Program-made: the position numbers and the translations under genes
The notes under the pieces: generated by a model
What the model was told of the DNA's origin: nothing
Database searches by the model: none
The model's input: the letters and a program-made list of their open reading frames with translations, nothing else
From: Siderastrea radians
Lineage: Eukaryota > Cnidaria > Anthozoa > Scleractinia > Rhizangiidae
Assembly (NCBI GenBank): GCA_964017195.1
Contig: OZ024898.1
Location: forward strand, 10,352,130-10,416,129
Length of the DNA: 64,000 nt
Reading direction: 5' to 3'
Part shown: one piece after another, positions 48,441 through 59,659 of the stretch
Layout: each line of letters starts with the position of its first letter
How positions within the stretch are numbered: the first letter of the stretch is position 1

Positions 48441-49145
48441 GCAGCAAAGTGTGTCTACAATACCCTTATTGACCCAATCTTAAGTTATACTGACACTGCT
48501 TGGGGTGAACTGTCTGTTGGCTCCAGCAAAAGTCTACAGCGGCTGCAAAACCGTGCTGCCCGTATCATTCTTAAGCGTGACTCTTCCAGAGATACTTTTA
48601 ATGTTTTAGGGTGGGCTGACTTAGAAACAAACCGTAAAATACACAAATGTGTTTTAGTTTATAAATGTCTGCATAACTTAGTTCCTCAGTATTTAAGTAA
48701 CTATTTCATTAGGAACTACAATGTACATGGCTACAACACTCGAAGGAAGGCTGACCTCCATCTACCTAAACCCAAGCTTAGCCTTGGCAAGCGTACTTTT
48801 AGATTTTCTGGCTCAGCCCTTTTTAACTCACTACCTTTAAAAATCCAACAAGCTGCATCTCTCTCCTCTTTTAAAAATCTTGTTAAAGCCCACTTTTTTT
48901 CATAGCACCTAATTTACGATATTTATCTTTTTATATACCAGTTCATGCTTGTAATTCGTTTTAGTTTTTAAACTCTTTTTATGTAACTATTTTAATTACT
49001 AAACATTAGCTTTTAACTCTATTTTTATAACTATTTTAAACAATTAGATATTTTATATTTTTAGAAATTGTATTTAGCAGGGCCCCTCTGGAGACCAGCC
49101 ACTGTGCTGAATGGGCCACCCTGTATAAATAAAGTTTTACCTTAC
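48441..49145 (+). mobile_element. LINE 3' end (non-LTR retrotransposon), 5'-truncated
   Basis: An open segment to the TAG at 48905 encodes the C-terminal part of a non-LTR reverse transcriptase: DPILSYTDTAWGELS, LQRLQNRAARIIL, then FNVLGWADLETNRKIHKCVL and LHNLVPQYLS. This is the hallmark tail of L2/CR1-like LINEs. The 3' untranslated region runs to 'aataaagttttaccttacct' at about 49145. Truncation at the 5' side is the normal outcome of LINE insertion. Confidence 0.8.
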
Positions 49146-49160
49146 CTAAGAAGAGTTTAA

Positions 49161-50798
49161 GGTGTTTCGATACAGTTTTTTTGGGACCATACGTAACTTT
49201 TTGAATCGGCTCTTAGACAGTCCTTTCCCTGTCAGATCAAAGTGAAATTTGCACTACTTTTTGGTTTTGGATTGAACTTTAGCGCGGTTTACATTTTGTG
49301 AAAATCGATATTTCCATGACAACGATAAACAAAACACCTCAAAAACACTAAATTTGAAATTTTGCGCGATCCAGACTTCGCTTTGAAAAGCAAACACCGA
49401 CATCTTAAACTGTGGTGTATGGCAAACAAAATATACAAGAACAAAAAAAATCTGTATGTTTGTTTCGAAGTAAATCGCAAAAACATTTTCAACCTTAGTT
49501 TTTGCGTAGTAATAGTAAATGCACCAAAAAATAATCAATGCTTTGATGAAATGGCTCGAAAATACTTTCAAAATGTGTCTTTTATTTACTATTTTACGCC
49601 TAGAAAGTTTTGTTGAAACTAGTGTTCGCGATCTCGGGAACGAATTGTTTTTCTAAGATCATTCGTGTAATAATTTTGTGGTAATTTTTGAATTTGAGCG
49701 CTTTTGCGAAAATCTTAAGAACGGCTCGATGGATTTTTTTAAAACATTAAGCACGCGTGCTTGACGATGTGACCAATTTTAGTATCGAGTCTTATTAACA
49801 TTGATTCACTGGAACACTTTTAGATTTAACGCTAAAAAGGACGTATGAACCGACGGAAAAGGTTGCGTTCCAAATTCACAGTTGGCAAGTAAATGCTAAT
49901 ATATTCAAAGTAATGCGTAATTCATTGCTTCGTGATTTATATTTGGTTTCTTTGTTCTTTGCTTCGTGATTTATATTTGGTTTCTTTGTTCTTTGTTGCA
50001 CTGTAGATTACAACGAAAAGTAAAAATCACGGAGGAATGCTTTGCGCATTACTTTGAATGTATTAGCATTTATTTGTCAAAAGTGAATATGTAACGCAAG
50101 CTTTTCCGTCGGTTCATACGTCCTCTTTAACGTTAAATCTAAAAGTAATCAGTGAATCAATGTTAATAAGACTCGATACTAAAATTGGACACATCGTCAA
50201 GCACGCGTGTTTAATGTTTTAAAAAAAATCCATCGAGCCGTTCTTAAGATTTTCGCAAAAACGCTCAAATTCAATAATTACCACAAAATTATTACGCGAA
50301 TGATCTTAGAAAAACAATTCGTTCTCGAGGTCGCGAACACCAGTTTCAACAAAACGTTCTAGGCGTGAAGTAGTAAGTAAACGACACATTTTAAAGGAAT
50401 TTTCGAGCCATGTCATCAAGGCATTGATTATTCTTCGATGCATTTACTATTACTATGCAAAAACTAAGGTTGGAAATGTTTTTGCGATTTACCTCAAAAC
50501 AAACATACAGAATTTTTTTGTTCTTGTATATTTTGTGTGCCATACACACAGTTTAAGATGTCGGTGTTTGCTTTTCATAGCGAAGTCTGGATCGCGCAAA
50601 ATTTCAATTTTAGTGTTTTTGAGGTTTTTTGTTTATCGTTGTCATGGAAATATCGATTTTCACAAAATGTAAACCGCGCTAAAGTTCAATTCAAAACCAA
50701 AAAGTAGTGCAAATTTCACGTTGATCCGACAAGATAAAGACTATCTAAGAGCCGATTTTAAAGTGAGGTATGGTCCCAAAAAACTGTATCGAAACACC
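49161..50798. mobile_element. 1.6-kb palindromic element flanked by TTAA
   Basis: The two halves (about 49161-49960 and 50000-50798) are imperfect reverse complements throughout. Ends read GGTGTTTCGATACAG, with TTAA at 49157-49160 and 50799-50802. The centre carries a direct repeat, 'gcttcgtgatttatatttgg' (49928 and 49962). No transposase frame is present; all frames are by-products. The TTAA target suggests mobilisation by a piggyBac- or Kolobok-type enzyme. Confidence 0.8.
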
Positions 50799-50802
50799 TT
50801 AA

Positions 50803-53800
50803 ATATCTGACATAAAAGCGATCAGAAAAGAAGCCCAACAGAAGTTCTTACACTATCGCCGTATCGAACACAACCAGGACAAGTTGCGGAGAGCCAAATC
50901 GTGTAAACCTAAAAGAGACAAACACTCAAATCGGGCAAGCTTAACGGCACGCCCCCAGTCTAGCACATGTACGAACAGCTTTCCAGAAAGTGTACAAACT
51001 ATTGCCGCTAATCTAGAGAAACGACTACGAGAAGTCAATGTAATGATGAGAAAACTTGAAGTATTGAACAATAAAACTGTTGAAGCTCATCCCTGTCTGC
51101 TCTCTGAGTGCGTAAACTAGCAAGCAAATTGGGGATATAATAGAAAAGCGCAAAGTTAAGAACAAAAGACACAATGAAATAAAGAAAAAAAACCATAAAG
51201 ATACAACAGCTAAGAAAACAGAATCTAAGAGAAAATACAAAGGAACCTCTCAAATTTTGAATTGACAACTGATCAATTTAATCTCCTCTCCCGGGGGTTG
51301 AAGTTTGTACCCACGCCAATAACAAACGAAACAACTGTTAACACACTTCAAAGATTTTGCTAGGAGAATGCCGCTCCAGTACATATATCACAGCGAAGAT
51401 AATAACATCCACCGCTTCTATGTCAATTCTAACTGGGAACCGCCAGTTCAACAGTCAGTTGCTTTAGCTAGAGAGCTACATGTACCTGGAAGAAATTAAA
51501 ATGTCGAAAAATGCAACTTGCGCAAACACCGATAACCAAACCGAAACACAACTTACCGCTTAACGAAAGAAAGCTATTACAGGGCTAAAAAACTACTCTG
51601 AAATAAACGTCAAGAAAGCGGATAAAAGCACTACCGTAGTCATTATGAAGAAACGAGATAAAACACAGATAGGTCAGATCCTACTAGACGACAGAAACAA
51701 CTACACACCCCTTGAAGAACTGATGGTAGAAGCAACTTCCCAAAAAGTTGAACAAATAACCGAAGAACTCTATCAGAGAAATTACATTGACGAAATGACT
51801 GTCAAGTGGTTATCACAGGTTCCCAACCCACCAAGAGTACCCGTTTTCTACACTCTCACAAAGATTCACAAACCAACACCTTTTGGTGGGCCTATTGTGG
51901 CAGGAAATGACGGACCCACCACACGAATATCAGCATTTGTTGACAGCATACTTCAGTCTATAGCTAAGTCACAAAAGTCATATCTTAAGGACACGACTGA
52001 CTTTGTAAATTTCATAGAAAGGACAACCCTTCCAGAGGGCACATTTCTAGTCTCTCTAGACATTACTAGCCTAAACAAAAATATCCCACAAGAAGAGGGA
52101 ATAAACACAGTATGCAAAGCATACGAGAATTTCTACGGGGACAACACCCCCATACCCACCCAATCCCTCACAGAAATTCTAAGGGACGGACCATTAGAAA
52201 AGTGATGGGGGGGGGGGGGTGGGGAAACCAAAAACAAATTCATGCAAGGGAAAATGTCCGAAAAAAAATTCATGCAAGGGAAAATGTCCGAAAAAAAATT
52301 CATGCACAAGGTGGGCCTCATTTTGATATGAAACCACAATTTGTTCTGCCAAAGTGCTCAAGTAGTGTCTCCAGTGTTTAAACAATTGGAAATTTTCTGG
52401 GGCTCTGCCAGCATGCTATAAAATATTGTTTTCATAATTAATACTTCTTTTGTTGGGAGGGGGATACCTTCGCCTGCAACAAATTTTTTGTTGTTTTTAT
52501 AGTCATAGTCATACAGTTGAACCCCGTTATTTTGAACCGTCAGGGGAAACCAAAAAAGTTTGAAATAGCGGGAGTTCAAAATAACCGATAGTAAATGAGT
52601 GAAGGGCAAATCCAAGCCGAAGGGAAATTGGTTTAAGTTGGGAGTAGCAAGGAGCGACAGGCCTGCACGACTTCTAACAATGGAAACATTTAGATAATGT
52701 AGCCTCTTAATATTTTTGCACTGACAAGTATGTGATTTTTAAGAAAGGATATAAACAGTGGCTCGTAAGATTTGTCGTTGCAATGACTGTCTTGGTTTTA
52801 TAAAGTGCCATTAACTGATTAAAACGTGTTTGAGCCTTGGCACCGTTTGTTGACATTGAGTTCAGTCAAATGTGTAACAATTAGCCCCTTTCGAAACTGT
52901 GAGTTTCGTGTCTATGGAGCTTGATATGTTTTCTCCTTTTGTAAGCAAGTCTTTCGACTGCCGACTTGTACAGGCAAGACCATGGTTTCGACTCTCCACA
53001 TGGGTCTCATCAGTTGCCGGGATTGGTTTTGCGAGTTGCTCTTATGCAACCTCATGTACGTTTTGAGAATGGCAAGGCATTCTGTTTGGCAAACGTTTCC
53101 CGTTGTGTATTTATACCCACTGTGTGGATCAAAAATCCAGGATTTCTATTGGTTAATCAAAGGTGGCCAACTGTCAAATGTGGTTTTCGATCCTTATCCG
53201 TTTGAAGCTTACGTGTGTTTGTATATGTTGCGTTTTTGACATTTTAGCACTCTCCCACTGTGTCTACATCCTCAAAAAGCTGTTACATTAAATTATAACC
53301 CTTAACTTCCCAGCAAAGGGTTAGAAGGTACCTGTATGTATTTTATATCAAAAGTTTTAAAGGCAAATTTATGAGCTACGTTTTTGAAAAGAATTGTTTT
53401 TATATTAAGGAAATAACAGTGTATGTACTGTATATTTTATAAATTAATCTTTCTGGACACCACTGTTTGTATCAAATCATTTCATATGAATACGTCTTTT
53501 ATAAAAAATCCATACATGTATATCAATAATATTATACAATTGTTCACTATAAATCGCTATTTACTTTTGAAACCTCCTTCAGTAAATTAAATTTTAAAGC
53601 GAACATTATTAAAAAGTGTTTTGTAATAAAATAAACTTAAAAATGTAAAGTAACGTAACAGTACAAGCTATGTATTTAGTTAAACAAAGTTGCATTGTTT
53701 TTAATTAATTCAATAGCAAATTGTGCATAAGGAAAAATATTTTCTCAAAAAAAAAATTCATGCATAGGGCTGTAGCCAAAAAAAAAATTCTTGCACAGGA

Positions 53801-54057
53801 AATAGGCCAAAACAGCCTAAAAATCCCCCCCCCCCCATCACTTTTCTAATGGTCCGTCCCTAAGCCTTATCCTACAGCTGATCCTTCAAGAGAATTCATT
53901 TGAATTCAACGATAAGAACTATCTCCAAATACACGGAACCGCAATGAGGACAAAGGTGGCAGTCGCTTTCGCAAACATCTTTATGCCTTCGGTTGAGACG
54001 GAAATAATTAGCCAAAGCAATACTAAACCACTTGAGTGGAAAAGATATACTGACGAC
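50803..54057 (+). pseudogene. Penelope-like element reverse transcriptase, split
   Basis: PLE landmarks on the plus strand: LKFVPTP region at about 51295, a SNWEPP segment near 51430, then an open frame 51645-52205 with VPVFYTLTKIHKP, GGPIVAGNDGPTTRISAFVD, YLKDTTDFVNFI and FVSLDITSLNKNIPQEEG (motif A). The frame is cut by an inserted element (52183-53860). It resumes at 53864 with FEFNDKNYLQIHGTAMRTKV, AFANIFMPSV and the catalytic YTDD at about 54050, and then runs into the inverted-repeat arm. Stops and shifts occur in the 5' part. No GIY-YIG endonuclease is recognisable. The copy is dead. Confidence 0.8.
52183..53860. mobile_element. Non-autonomous DNA element, TAA target duplication
   Basis: A 1678-bp element with perfect terminal inverted repeats of at least 28 bp, beginning GGGACGGACCATTAG and running into a G/C homopolymer. 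TAA flanks it (52180-52182 and 53861-53863). Three-base T(A/T)A duplications and GG-rich ends fit PIF/Harbinger-like transposons. Subterminal repeats 'aaaaattcatgcaaggg' occur near both ends. No transposase is visible. It split the Penelope-like reverse transcriptase. Confidence 0.85.
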
Positions 54058-54850
54058 ACGGAGAAATTTCTAAATGCTGTGACAAAATTGTGTGTCAATT
54101 TAGGATCGAAGCGCATCTTGGGAGAGTGAATCACGCGACTTTCTTAAACCACGTGGTCTGTCCGTTGGAACGCCTGGTTGATATTTCGCAGAAAATTTGT
54201 TGAGGAAGACTTTTTGCAGAAAATTTGTCGAGGAAGGCTTTTTTCAAAAGTAATTGCATGTGGATAAACCGGAAATGGGTAAAGTCAGCGTGATTTGGAT
54301 CGCATCGGAGTAAGACGTACGGCTCCAGTGATGCACTGCAAACAGAGCTTTAACAAGAAAATGTGTACTAAGAGTCTAGATATGACAAAATGAATTTGCG
54401 TGCAAAGCGACTATCGTAGGGTGGCTCGCAAACATCGCACAGACAAACATTTCACAAGTAATTTTTAGTGTAGTGATACTCTATTCACCTCAACAAACGC
54501 GCAAAAAGAAGTACTTTTTAGCAGGTAATGCCAAGATAAACTTCATTCACAATAAAGCATGCAGCACTGAAAGCTGCAATTAGACAGTAATTGTAAGCAA
54601 AAAGACTTGTTTCGAAATTCAAACTGGAAAAAGAGCTGCAATTAGAAAGTAATTGTACTCAAAAAGACTTGTTTCGAAATTCAAACTGGAAAAAGTTTGT
54701 ACAGTTAATTTTGACCCTGATAACGCGCCATATTGGAGAGCTGGTATTTTTGTCTTCTGATCATTGAAAAGAAATGGCGGGAAATACGAGGTCGCGGGAC
54801 TCGCGTGTACTCCCCAATGTCAACGCAAGGAAAAGAGGACTGGTAAGGTT
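54058..54850. repeat. Right arm of the inverted repeat
   Basis: Partner of 47268-48052 on the opposite strand. It begins inside the Penelope-like frame just after YTDD, where similarity to the left arm starts, and ends 'ggactggtaag'. Confidence 0.8.
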
Positions 54851-55640
54851 ACAAAATAAAGCATAAAAGCAAACATCTATCTTTTTAACGCTTATCAAAA
54901 GCATTGCTTGACGAAAAGTTGATTGCCGCAGCATTAGAAATGTTTGAGCCCCCATATCACAGTTAGGAATCGTTCACGACCTCATTCGGCCGAAAAGGGG
55001 TTATAAAAACCCTGAATCATGAGGAATGTTTTTGAGTTGCCAAAACAAACTGAAGAGGCATGTTTTTCAATTCTTTTTCAGGATATGAACTGATAGTCTA
55101 ACTGAAGGAAGCTAACTAAAGCTCGCTCTTCTCGTCATATTCGTGGTTTCCTTCGCAAAAGTCAGAAAAATGTTTAAGGATGCGATAATGGTCTTTTGTT
55201 ACTTTAGTGCTCATTTAACTTTCATCAACCCAATCAAGCAACATTTTGCTCGACACGAAGCCAATGTTTCTTCTGTACACGATTAATCAAGGACTGTGGA
55301 CGTTACCTTGAACACAGGTCTTAACAAGGATCTTTTAAACAACCTGTTGTTTTAAGTTCAGCTTACTTGATTGTATTCTCAGATGGTAAAAGAATTTCGG
55401 GCTCACTATCCTAATCCTATTTGGCAACTGATGTGAGTCAAAGTGATGGCCGGAAATGTTAATTAACTGGCACTGAAGCTCCAATCAATTGATAAATGGT
55501 AAAAACAAAATTTATCTGGTGAATGACGAACTAATTGTTTCGTCTCGGCCTCAACATTAACTGTATTGACAACTGCTGTGATCTCAAGTGTAATACATGC
55601 CAAACCAATTGGACACGACATACGGAAAAACCCATTTACC
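54851..55640 (+). promoter_or_regulatory. Duplicated 5' flank of Wnt-D with ETS-like motif
   Basis: Matches the Wnt-B upstream region in reverse orientation (54950-55340 to 12640-13160; 55360-55560 to 12310-12530). The motif lies at about 55446-55470 on the complement, roughly 400 bp before the Wnt-D start. Confidence 0.45.
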
Positions 55641-55649
55641 TGCCATCTA

Positions 55650-55760
55650 GTCCCGGGGGGGAGGGGTACTCCATATAATGGCCTATACGGGGAGGCTCCG
55701 CCCAAAAGGGGTACCTTTTTCATTTCTGAAAAAGGTACCCCTTTCTTTTTTCTTTCTTTT
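55650..55760. repeat. Short fragment of the 'ggggaggctccgcc' repeat family
   Basis: Contains 'tatacggggaggctccgccc' followed by an inverted repeat around 'aggggtaccttttt'. Inserted about 100 bp before the Wnt-D start codon. Confidence 0.6.
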
Positions 55761-56539
55761 AGTATAAGACTCATGCTTATTTCTCAACTACAGACAGTCT
55801 CAGTCCACTGTTGCCCTGATAAGTCACCTCGGATTCTCCAGCACTAGCAATCGTTCCTGAAGATGAAGTTATCAGTTGTGATTTTAGTGATTCTTGTTGA
55901 TCTGATGTCCATGCAGCTGGTAGACTTGTGCAGGCCATCTCACCCCTTCGAGCTTACATGGTAAGTTGAGTGCAATTTCATTCCTTGACGACATAAATAA
56001 GTAAAAGCAAAAGTAAATCAGAAGTTATCCGCTACCCTCAGAGCTGCTATCAAGGAATATTTGCTACCGCTATTATCAAGTTTTCTTCTGATACCTTTGG
56101 TGCGAGTCATCAACTTAAGTACGCATTCTTCAGTATAGTAGTTATCAACTAAGATATGTAGTCTTTGAAACTTCAAGAGGACATTGATTTGAGGACAATT
56201 TTAATTGCAAGCTAGGATCAGTTGAGCAATTGTTTATTGTCATTATTACTCCGAAGGATTTACGTGATTTATGGAAGTCATGATTCATTTGTGCTCAGTA
56301 TTGAATAGTTCTGTTTAATGCAAGATTGCTACAATAATTTCCTTTCAAAAGTGTTGTTCACGCTGTGAGTTAAATGTTATTGTCCTAAACAGTTAGTTCG
56401 AAGTTTTAATTATTGGATCTATTTTTTTTTGTATGCTATGTCCTCGATTACATTAAAAGTTAGAATGTATTTTTTTTATTTACCGCTTTCAGTTGGAACC
56501 TACTACATAACTGCAACTCACTGCAATATCAACCGCTAT

Positions 56540-56675
56540 ACTCTTTTTATTTTATAAGAACTATTTTTATAAGAACGTTGAAGCTGAGATTTGCCCCAAA
56601 ATTTAATAAAATGTATGGGCTGAAATTAGAACATCCTCGGGCTCAGCCAATTTGTACGCGTTCTTTTTTAAAAAA
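56540..56675. repeat. Dispersed repeat, copy 2
   Basis: Match of 46975-47095, in intron 1 of Wnt-D. Confidence 0.7.
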
Positions 56676-57259
56676 AAGTGTACTTTCGTTGCTACTATTC
56701 TCGCTAGAATTACAACCTACTGTGAACTCTATGAAACTGTCATGTTAATATCGTGATTAAATTTGCTTCAAATCCATCAAGCGGAGTTCGAATCGTTTAT
56801 CACCTCGCACTGCGCTACCCTTGTAATTGTTGAAGACTGGAACATGCGCAACCTCTAGAGTCTCAGCAGTTACACCCCCTCCCCCCCCCCCCCCAAATTT
56901 CTTGCCTTAGCTTATTTTTCGGACCACAGCTGACTAAACGCCTCACGGATTGTCTTTTTATCTCTTTATTCATAGGACCAACAAAACAAAAGAGGTATTT
57001 CACGCTGTTTGTGATTCATGGTATAAACGTTCCTGGTGTACGGTTGCAATTATAGTACTGATAATCCATACATTTCGGCCTCTCGCGCACAGTATCCGGC
57101 TGGGCCTAGTCTCGGACGGTATAATTTCAGACAGTTAGTGACCGGTCAGGTAGTATTTGTAACTATAATGTACTTACAGTGTAAAAAAACAACACAGAAG
57201 TTAACATCAGGAAAGCCTACAGAAGAACTACATCTGTTTAGCGAGGGGCAATTCCATTA

Positions 57260-57650
57260 GACATCATGGAAAACTGCAGACCCCTTGCAGAACCTATGGT
57301 TGAGGAGACATCCCGCAAACCCGGGGCGGGCCCGCAAAGTACAACAGTTAATTACAGTACTTTACAATGAACACCACATTGACGAAATGACTTAAAAATA
57401 GCTTTGTCAAACACGAAACCTGCGTCGATTTCCAATATTCTATAACCGTATGAAAATCCACAATCCAAGACACAAACCGACTACGGTCGGGAGACCTATA
57501 ATTTCAAGAGTTTCAGGGCCAACAGAGAAGTTGTCAGCATTTGTTAACAAACTACTCCAGCCGATAGCACAACAACAGAAGTCCTTTCTCAAAGGTACAA
57601 TTGAATTCATTAATTTCATTGACAGGACTAAAGTTCCAGAGAATTAACGC
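57260..57650 (+). pseudogene. Penelope-like reverse transcriptase fragment in Wnt-D intron 2
   Basis: A frame at 57450-57647 reads MKIHNPRHKPTTVGRPIISR, then GPTEKLSAFVNKLLQPIAQQ and FLKGTIEFINFIDRTKVPE. It aligns with the IHKP...RPIVSxxxxPTxRISxFVD block of PLE reverse transcriptases, as at 51860-52030. Upstream similarity continues in other frames with stops. A short dead fragment. Confidence 0.65.
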
Positions 57651-59659
57651 AATTCTAGTATCAATGGACGTAACGACGGAGCTTGTCCACTAACATTTAC
57701 AAGTGGAGGGAATTCAAAAAGACACACCTAGGCCTCCTATCATACACGTTTACTTGCACAAGCGCTCAGGCATAAGAGCAGCACGTTATAAAAGGAAAAA
57801 TATAAAAGTGTTAACACAAAACGTTCTCGATATAAATTGAAAGAGCACACTCTCCAGACTTCCGTTTTTTAAATAAAGTTGTGTTAGAACAAATTGAGAC
57901 TGCAAACGCTATCATCTCCCAGTAGAATGGGCACATTTATTTCCTCTGCTCGTAAAGTGGCATTGTCCAAGCAGATTTGAGTGGTCCCCTATCTGAACCC
58001 TTCCAAAATTTTCAGTGTCGCCCCCCCCCCCCTTTTGGGCTCGTAGTTACGACGGATCCCTCTTCTGTTCTCCTAAAAATCAAGCGATCCCCCCAAAATC
58101 CTTCTACCCCCAAGCAAGCACTCTTTCATCCTCATTAATTTCGACCGAGAACGAATCTCAATCCTTCCTCGTTTTCACTGTTGATGTGAAAGTTTATACA
58201 TTTTTACTCAGCGCGAGTAGGAACTGAGAAACGTAAACATATATCTCCTCGCTAGCGAGTATGTTTCCCTTTTTTGTTCGGTGATTCCAGAAAAAAAAGC
58301 AGCCTCACGCGCCCAGAACAAAACCCGTGGAGCAAAAATCCACTGCGTGTAAATATTGTACAGAGCTATCTCACATTGTGTTAATTGCGGGGGAACACCT
58401 CTGGCAATGTCATAATAACCTTTTTTTGTGCGCGGCTCTTTGTTCCCCTCAAACAAATTGGGTGGATCAATTTGGGTTGTTGCGAGCTATTCTTATCAAT
58501 GGACAGGGAATGCGTTCCAACAGTTGCAGCGGAGAATTGAAGCTTTCAAAGCAATTTTTTTAAGCCCTTAACCAGTCTACAATAGTCGTTTAAGAGCTCA
58601 AAAGTTAACTACAGGGCACAATATTGGTTCCTGGCTTAAAATACTACGCAAATTGCATTTACCTTCAGGGATGAAGCATTTACTTATTAAAATGCCTTTT
58701 ACCTTACAGCTGGGTTATCCTCCTCTTCGAGACATCGTAAAATTAGGAGCACGTCGAGGAAAAGAGGAATACTGGAAACAGTTTAACGAGAGCTCGCTAT
58801 GGAGCTGTGCATTTGTCAATCGACTCGTCGATCCAGAGTTACCCATCTTTGTTAACACAACACTTCCTTATGGTAAGATTGCTAAAGAAAAAAAGGTGTT
58901 TGGATTAAACGTTTACTTCTGTACCTGTTCTGTCGTTGAGGTTAACCCTTAAAAATTTTCAACCATTAATAAAGTGTAACATCAAATCAAGACTCTTGTG
59001 AACGTTTCCTCACTTTTCTAAGCCCTATCAGACAGGCTCCTTGCTCGCCGAGTTTTTTTTTTTTTTTATTTCTTTTTTGGGCCGTATTCTTCTCTGAGGA
59101 ACCTGTTCGTAGGCTTCAAGTACCTCTGTCGCGCTGGCAACGGCGGTAAAATGAACATAATGTTTAGAAAAGTGAAGAGACCTAAATCGACCTAAATTTT
59201 GTTTACTTAGCTTTCGGTAGACAGCGCTAGCACCTGCTATTATCAATGATTTACTTTCGTCTGTCAAAAAATTACCGTGGTAAGTTGATGATTATTATTA
59301 ATTTTTCTTCTGCCCCTTCTATCTGGACGCCTGAAACAGGTTCGATGACTCTATTTAGTGCCCAGTCTATTGTTAATGAGGTTGACGCTTTGCTTGACAA
59401 CCTCGCATTAGTACTATCAGTTATCAGTGTTTTGAATACTTCTACCGGAGATCCTCGTGTCTTTATGTAATAGGAAATAGGGTCAGGGTGTACAAAGCAT
59501 GGGAACACCCAAATTACTGAGACATCGAATCATCTGATAATGGTCGAAAGACTTATGGAACGTCATGTGCACTTTTATGATTATGTGTAAGTTTTAATTG
59601 AACTGATTTTGTTTTACCAGTCCTTCATTATAATCTGAGTAGCAATGTGGTCCTTTACA

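Noticed and set aside
44129..55862. A complete sixth Wnt gene starting at the 44129 exon
   Set aside because: I searched for the micro-exon, LGYPPL-type exon, KETAF exon and KKCW exon on the plus strand and found none before Wnt-D.
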